DNA from: Poronia punctata
Taxonomy: Eukaryota; Ascomycota; Sordariomycetes; Xylariales; Xylariaceae
NCBI GenBank assembly: GCA_022579005.1
Contig: MU401545.1
Span: 79,236-143,235 of the forward strand
Direction of reading: 5' to 3'
Length of the DNA: 64,000 bases
The translations under genes and the position numbers were made by a program. The notes below the pieces were generated by a model. The model was not told the origin of the DNA. It ran no database searches and saw only the letters and a program-made list of their open reading frames with translations. Positions 58,129 through 64,000 of this stretch are shown in pieces. How positions within the stretch are numbered: position 1 is the stretch's first letter; every line of letters starts with the position of its first letter.

Positions 58129-59258
58129 ATGTCGGGTGCTAAACACTGGTAAGAGAATATTCCTTTGCCTTCAAGAGTAATTGGATGTCTTGACGCTGAT
58201 TTTGTTTCTGTTTGATTAGGGAGCAGGATAAGGAAGCCACAGTGTATGTAGGCAACATCGACGAACGCGCCACCGATGCGCTGATATGGGAACTGATGGT
58301 CCAAGCGGGGCCAGTAGTAAATGTCCATCTTCCCAAGGACCGAGTGACACAATCACATCAGGGCTTCGGCTTCGTCGAGTTCAATGGCGAGGTCGACGCC
58401 GACTACGCGGCCAAGATCATGAACGGTATCCGACTATACGGCAAGGCGTTACGGGTGAACAAAGCTTCGGCAGATAAGCAAAAGCCCCTCGATATCGGCG
58501 CAGAGCTGTTTATCGGTAATCTGGATCCCATGGTCGACGAAAAGGTGCTTTACGACACATTCGGCCGTTTCGGAACCCTGATAGCCCCCCCGAAGGTGGC
58601 CCGCGACGACAACGGACTCAGCAAGGGATACGGTTTTGTGAGCTACAGCAGCTTCGAGGCCAGCGACGATGCGATCAACAATATGAACGGCCAGTTCCTA
58701 ATGAACAAAGATGTGAGCGTCCAATACGCATATAAGAAGGATGGCAAAGGTGAACGCCACGGAGACGAGGCGGAGCGCATGCTCGCTGCCCAAGCGAAAA
58801 AGCACAATGTATCAATCGAAGCCCAGCCCATGCCACCAGCTCTCCTGCAGAACCCAACTCCATCAGCACCACCACCGGCCGCCCCCGTGCCCCCGGCCAT
58901 GGCTACCGGCGGATTCGATCCGGCCATGTCCGGCAATATACCGCCCCCGCGGCCTGTGGGATTCGCACCACCGCCGGGTGGCCATCGTGGACCTCCCCAC
59001 CCTCCTCCTTTCGGTGGTATGCCGCCGGGACCTGGTCGACCGATGCATGGCATGCCACATGGCTTAGCACACCCATTGCCGCCGGCGCCAACTGGTCTGC
59101 CGGCTCGGCCACCGCCCGTCCAGGGTGGCTATGGCAGCCCTGCCGACTTTCATCCCGGCGGCTTCCGTGGCCCCGTACCTCCTACGGGATTTGTACCCCC
59201 ACCTGGAGGTGCTGCCCCTCCACCACCGCCGGGTTTTACGCCGGGGTATAGTCGCTGA
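58129..59258 (+). CDS. Splicing factor 3B subunit 4 (SF3B4/Hsh49/SAP49)
   Basis: Exons 58129-58148 and 58220-59258 total 1059 nt, 352 residues. The intron (71 nt) uses GTAAGA...GATTAG after only 20 coding bases and gives [20 protein letters not shown]. Two RRMs: RRM1 at about 12-90 with RNP2 VYVGNI and RNP1 [12 protein letters not shown]2 at about 98-178 with RNP2 LFIGNL and RNP1 SKGYGFVSY. After them comes a Pro/Gly/Met-rich tail ([26 protein letters not shown]) as in SAP49. This U2 snRNP SF3b subunit contacts pre-mRNA near the branch point and binds SF3B2. The length is shorter than the human protein because of a shorter tail. It complements CBP80 as a second pre-mRNA processing gene on this strand, with no sign of co-regulation. 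Confidence 0.94.
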
Positions 59259-59423
59259 GTAATAGTGCCCACGTCCTGACAAGAGTTCCGTCTTACCTAA
59301 ACTTGTATTTGACGAAACGTGGGGGACATGTACATGAGTGGAGAGGAGCAACATGATGATGGAATGGGCTCACATTACTGACGCCAACGGTTACTGGCAC
59401 GCGAGGGATTCGACCATGTCGAC

Positions 59424-59612
59424 ATGACCTATATCGCGGAGCGGACGATCAAAGTAACCCAAGGGGGGCAACCGTACCGGATAGAGCCAGACCCATCTTC
59501 GGCGCAGGGCAGAGCCCAGAAAGCAGGTAAAACGTTGCCAGCACTTCCTCGAATGCAGAAGGAGACTAATACGGGCGTGCTTTTTTCTCCAGCAATGCAA
59601 CTACATCTCTAG
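59424..59612 (+). CDS. Possible short spliced gene or exon downstream of SF3B4
   Basis: An ATG at 59424 opens a frame (start MTYIAERTIKVTQGGQPYR) interrupted by a good candidate intron at 59527-59592: donor GTAAAA, branch GACTAAT, acceptor TTTTTTCTCCAG. Splicing gives 40 residues ending KAAMQLHL. The same frame is open a little upstream (LLAREGFDHVD) to a TGA near 59374. An ATG-started segment in another frame (about 59352-59405, start MMEWAHITDANGYWHAR) would join it if one base were missing in the GGG at 59404-59406. It may be a real small gene with an unidentified first exon, a gene broken by a one-base indel, or 3'-UTR sequence of SF3B4. I do not recognise the product. Confidence 0.3.
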   Translation: MTYIAERTIKVTQGGQPYRIEPDPSSAQGRAQKAGKTLPALPRMQKETNTGVLFSPAMQLHL

Positions 59613-61927
59613 GGAACCTCTACAACAACCGCCCTGCCTTGAGCAGATAGAGATATGAATGCCGAGGAATAAAGAGGTTCTGCTTTTACTTTTTCGATAC
59701 CCAAATCACAAAATAAACACAAGGCATGAACTTCCCTTTGTCTTTTTTCTGCGTGGCCTTGGGAAATGGCCAGACATGGATAGCTAGGTAGATGGGCGTT
59801 ATGAATATGTGTGTGTGTATAGGTATCTACTGTTCGAGGTTCTAGTTTACGTACGGACCTCTAATCCAGACTATTAAGAGCGAGTATATTCTTTTGACAT
59901 ATTTCCATTGCTGGGCCGTAGCCTTCTCTTCTTGATGCTATTACCTCCTCCTCCATCCCCTCCCCTCCACTCCACTCCCCGGCAAGTTCCCCGGTACACC
60001 ACCACCACCATCATCACCGACATCAAATCACATACTCGACTAAGTAAGAACCCGAAGCGCTAAAAGTGAAATCCTACTCATCCTCTGTTCACGGATATGT
60101 AATTATGTACTTGATAAGGGCAAAAGACAAGTAAGTCCCTTTGTTCCTCGTGGTTTGTTTTGTCCTTGGTATTTCCTTGGCCTTTTTTTCTTCTTCTTCG
60201 GGGTTAGGTCTTTGGGTTAAAAGGTAGGTACTTGTACGAGTACATTACAGTATAGTTCCTGTATCTACGAACGTGTAGGCAGGTATGCTTCCTGGAGATT
60301 TGGTACAACGCAATCCTTACCAGATGAAAAAGAAAATGTTGGTTTAGGCACAGGGTACCTAACCTTTCCTCCAAGGTTAGGTAAGTAGGTACTTAGGTAG
60401 GTGAGGCGCTTCTCTGTAGGTAAGTTTAACGGCTCTTACTGTTTGTTGATGATGTTTAGGTGAAAGGTAAAGGTAAAAAAAAAAACACCGTGATCTCTTC
60501 CGCTTTGATGTCCTGCACCCCCCCCCCCCCCCCTTCCTTCCCGGACCCCAGAATAAAATATAAAAGATAAGGAGAAGAAGAACAGGTGACGAGGTATTAG
60601 GTATTACTTGATTCTGCCAAGGTTATGATAGTGGTAGATAATACATACCTACCTGCGTGTATATATTATATTTACTGGTAGGTAGGAAGACAATCTACTC
60701 GTAGTCTAGGCAACCGATTATCACAAAAGATCGCCCTTTCACTCGCTCTGACTGATCCTATGAGTAGGTAGGTACGTACGTACGTACATCCTCTTTGCTC
60801 CCTGGTCGCACCACCATATGGATGGCGGATTCCTACAATAGGTAGGTAAGTAGATAGCAGGGCCTAGGTTTTAGGTTAGGGTCATGATTTACACAATCGT
60901 GCAGAGTAACGTAAACGTATAGTGTTTTAGAGGCGTTGGAAATCTTCAAGTAGGTACGAGTGAGTACATTGTGCTTGTGTTTATACAAATGAATCAACCC
61001 CCCCCCCCCGGGACCCAAGGGCATAAAATCCTAGGTTAGCCCCATCCAGATTCCCGGGTCCGGATTCCGGGTCTCTTGGCCCCACTTTGTCTGCACTGCC
61101 AGCCACTTAGTATTGTACGTTGTAAATTCACGTCAAATACTTACCTACTCGTACAACGCACCTAGAAAAAACGTACTCGTACTTCATCGATGACCAATAT
61201 ATTACTTGAGGCATCTGAACGTAAGGTACCGTCGGTACCTGCGGTGTATCTAGGTATGTAGTTATTCACCCTACTCAATAAGTAAGTACCTAGGTAAGTA
61301 TTTAAATGATACCTACCTACTTACTCGAGAGGCACATCAATCCCTACCTCCCCGGACTTTCATTACCGGGCATTTGGGAATCCAGGTAGGTACGAGTATC
61401 TGGGCGCCGAGAAAAATACATGTTATGCCCAGGAGTTTAAAATAAGTAACCTACCTTTACCTAGGTACCTACTTTAGTCAATCCAATCATATGACAAAGA
61501 CCAGAACTCTTCCTTTCTGCTAATTATCTATATTCCTACGTAATTATTCCTTCCTTCCAAGATACCTACCTAACCACGACTAACCTAACCTAAGCCTAAA
61601 TATACCGTACCTTATGGCGTAGGATGAATGAATTAATCAATTAATGCATGACCGGGGGTTACCGGCTCTGTCCGTCACCAATGCACCATGTACCTATCTA
61701 CATATTCCGGATGAACACCTCCCTCCCTCCCTCCCTAAACAGCCCCCCCCTGTTTGCGATCGTGGGTATTTTCCTCATTTTCAACGGATCGGTGGGTTGG
61801 TTGGTTGGTTGGGCAGGGATTGTTAAAAGTTCATTGCCTGGCTTGACCCAAACACCGTTTTATCTTGGCGTATAGGTACTTACTCGTATGGAGTAGGTAA
61901 GTACACGCAGCGGTCTTGTGTTGAACG

Positions 61928-61953
61928 GAGAGAGAGAGAGAGAGAGAGAGAGA
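61928..61953. repeat. GA dinucleotide microsatellite
   Basis: About 13 uninterrupted GA units in gene-free sequence. Confidence 0.9.
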
Positions 61954-62826
61954 AGACGAGACGGATTTTCGCCAGGATGATCATTAATTGTAGGTATTGC
62001 AAGTAGGTATTTTGCTTAATTTTTGAAATCTTAGGGACCATGTCTACCAGGGTGTTAGGGTAGAGGGTACTTAAAAAAAAAACCTAACTTTTGATTTCCC
62101 CTCCTTGTGAAACCAAACCTCTATTTTTTATTCCCCCCCCCCTCTTAACCTTCTCTACATTATAGTCTCGTAAAGTCAGGTCGAGATCTACACATACACG
62201 TTACTTACTCTCAACCCTGACGCCCCCCGAGTGAGAAATCCCGCTAGGGCTAAACACTTATTCCTTTTCAACCCTTCAAAAACGGTCGGGACTCGGGATA
62301 GATGAATTACTTTGTAGATAGATAGGTATGTCCCGTCACAATCGGGCTTGTATCTTGCTTTTATCACCCCCCACCCCCATCCTTTACCAAGCCAGCAACC
62401 AGGAGGTTGGGTCTTATAGGCATGATCCTTAGTGCGTAATCTCGTAGGTTAGATATTTACCCGTACGAGTAGTTGGGATAGAGTGTTTGGTCATGGGTTG
62501 GTGGGTGGGTGGCTGGGCAGTGAGTTAGTTACCTTACGTTTAGGTACCCCTTGACGCAAAACTACGTACGAGTACAAGTAGGTTAGGTGTAGAGAAACTA
62601 CGATGATGGAAGAGCGTTTGTTTTTTCAGGGAACAACACGCGTTTATCGAACTATTGTCCGGAATCCGTGAGGTTTCGGGGGTCAGCGGTGAAGTAGGTA
62701 AGTACTTGGTAAGTAGTAGGAAAGCGAACCCTCATCATCGAGAGATGATCGTATTCATACATCCATCCTACCAGTGGTTGTGGTTGAGGTGGTTGGCAGG
62801 AAGGGTGTTACGCTTCGGTCGTTCCA

Positions 62827-62857
62827 TTCCCTTCCCTTCCCTTCCCTTCCCTTCCCC
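62827..62857. repeat. TTCCC pentanucleotide microsatellite
   Basis: About six TTCCC units in tandem, close to the right end of the window. Confidence 0.9.
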
Positions 62858-63856
62858 TCGAATACTACCTAACCTAACCTCCATTTCCTCCCGCTGAACG
62901 GGAAACATAAATCCCGTCCCTGTCCCGTTACGTCCGGGGGTTGATAGGTAAGGGAGGGGAGGGGATAGGAGGAGTAAAAAAGATTGTATTATAAAAGTTA
63001 GACTGGAGATTGGAGATTTCAGCTCTAGGAATTTACTCGCATATGTGCAGAGAGGGATTTTGTATAGGTAATGTAGTTACGAGAGCAGACACCAAACGTG
63101 TGTACTCTACCTACTCGTACTAGCATGCCCTTAATACACAGTATTAAATCAGAATAGTCTAGTTTATCTCTCTCCTTTTCGGCACTTGTGTGCGAGCGAG
63201 CGCTTCAGGGGAAAGGGATTACTGATGATATCATACATCATACATCTTGCCGTCATCCAAATTGGCAAGATGTACTCGTAGCTAACACCTAACCTCCGGG
63301 ACCCGATTCCGTCCGTGACCCTTCGGCGTCCCGGTGTGTTTTACCTATTGGTAGCGAGGTAGCGAAGGGGGGGAGACGGACGGAGAACTCGGAAATGGCA
63401 ATAGTTGAAGAAAGAGCTGAAAGGCACGCGCATTACTTTGTAATCCTTTGGTGGTAATAAAAAAGGTTTCGCCTTCTGTACCGGTATGTACCTAGGGTTT
63501 GGGAAAATTGTTCAACATATGGGCCGTTCTCCTGTGTTTAGTTACCTACTTACGAGCAGATTAAAGAATTATCAACAACTACAACTAAACAAAAAGGACA
63601 TTATAACCAGAGGTTAAAAGTAAGTGGCGGCTGAAAAAGAGGTGACGGACCCCTCGAAAAAAAAATTACCACCTACCCGGGATACATATATGAAAAGTCC
63701 AAAAACAGAAAATAAAATCCGGGATGGGAACCGAAGAAGAAGAAAAAAAGTTATAGGTATGTCTATTTTCGGGGGACAGGTCCCTTGCATACCTAGGTAC
63801 TTACTTTTACCTAACACAGCATGCGACCTAAAGGCCCCCCCCCTGAAAAATTTGCT

Positions 63857-64000
63857 ATGTATGTATGTATGTATGTATGTATGTATGTATGTATGTATGT
63901 ATGTATGTATGTATGTATGTATGTATGTATGTATGTATGTATGTATGTATGTATGTATGTATGTATGTATGTATGTATGTATGTATGTATGTATGTATGT
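63857..64000. repeat. Pure ATGT tetranucleotide array, 36 units to the window edge
   Basis: Thirty-six uninterrupted ATGT units fill the last 144 bases with no variant unit and continue past the window. It is not a telomere repeat (fungal telomeres are usually TTAGGG-type). Confidence 0.97.

Larger units (their letters stand above)
59613..63856. other. Gene-free right end rich in short repeats
   Basis: About 4.2 kb with no ORF worth calling. It is dense in TAGGTA/TACCTA units and TACGAGTA/TACTCGTA motifs (for example near 60232, 60690, 61145, 61172, 61391, 61883, 62463, 62565, 63109, 63271). A (GTAC)4 palindrome lies at 60772-60787, (GA)n near 61928-61953, (TTCCC)n near 62827-62857, and several C homopolymers. 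Confidence 0.6.

Overview
The window reads as nuclear DNA of a filamentous ascomycete (Pezizomycotina, most likely Sordariomycetes). The support is: genes split by many 50-140 nt GT-AG introns with CTGAC/CTAAC-like branch sites, a 375-residue actin interrupted by five introns of which the first lies after seven coding bases, pyrimidine-rich leaders, and a set of conserved fungal housekeeping proteins. I cannot name a genus from sequence alone. I saw no tRNA, rRNA, transposon or CRISPR signature.

Layout. 1-35.7 kb is gene-rich. In order it holds: the 3' part of an auxilin/Swa2-like J protein (+); a sugar-porter MFS transporter (+); a divergent 11-exon protein kinase (-); an assembly gap with a truncated Gln-Gly repeat ORF (-); an RFTS/DNMT1-RFD-type chromatin protein (-); Pus4-type tRNA pseudouridine synthase (+); a DAO-type FAD oxidoreductase (-); a five-exon ubiquitin-specific protease ending in a CaaX-like motif (-); mitochondrial uL5m (+); Fes1 Hsp70 exchange factor (-); actin (+); a mitochondrial GGQ release-factor-like protein (-); a serine palmitoyltransferase small-subunit-like protein (+); and Elongator subunit Elp2 (-). 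From 35.7 to 50.6 kb is a gene desert of nearly 15 kb. From 50.6 to 59.6 kb come GSK-3 kinase (+), nuclear cap-binding protein CBP80 (+), a small spliced gene of unknown function (-), SF3B4/Hsh49 (+) and a doubtful mini-gene (+). The last 4.2 kb is again gene-free and ends in a pure (ATGT)36 tract that runs into the window edge.

The genes do not form a biosynthetic or defence cluster. They are independent housekeeping functions: vesicle uncoating, sugar uptake, chromatin, tRNA modification (Pus4 and Elongator), mitochondrial translation (uL5m and the GGQ protein), Hsp70 cycling, cytoskeleton, sphingolipid synthesis, signalling, and mRNA capping/splicing (CBP80 and SF3B4). Exon structures below were built by hand by joining ORF pieces across GT-AG (once GC-AG) introns. 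For the larger genes the summed exon lengths are exact multiples of three, which supports the models.

The most noteworthy observations are: an assembly gap flanked by a degraded second copy of the same sequence; a small multi-exon gene that simple ORF calling misses; a strongly over-represented intergenic 8-mer (TACGAGTA/TACTCGTA); a CaaX-like tail on the ubiquitin protease; an Elp2 stop codon created inside a splice donor; a GC-AG intron in GSK-3; and the 15-kb desert between Elp2 and GSK-3.
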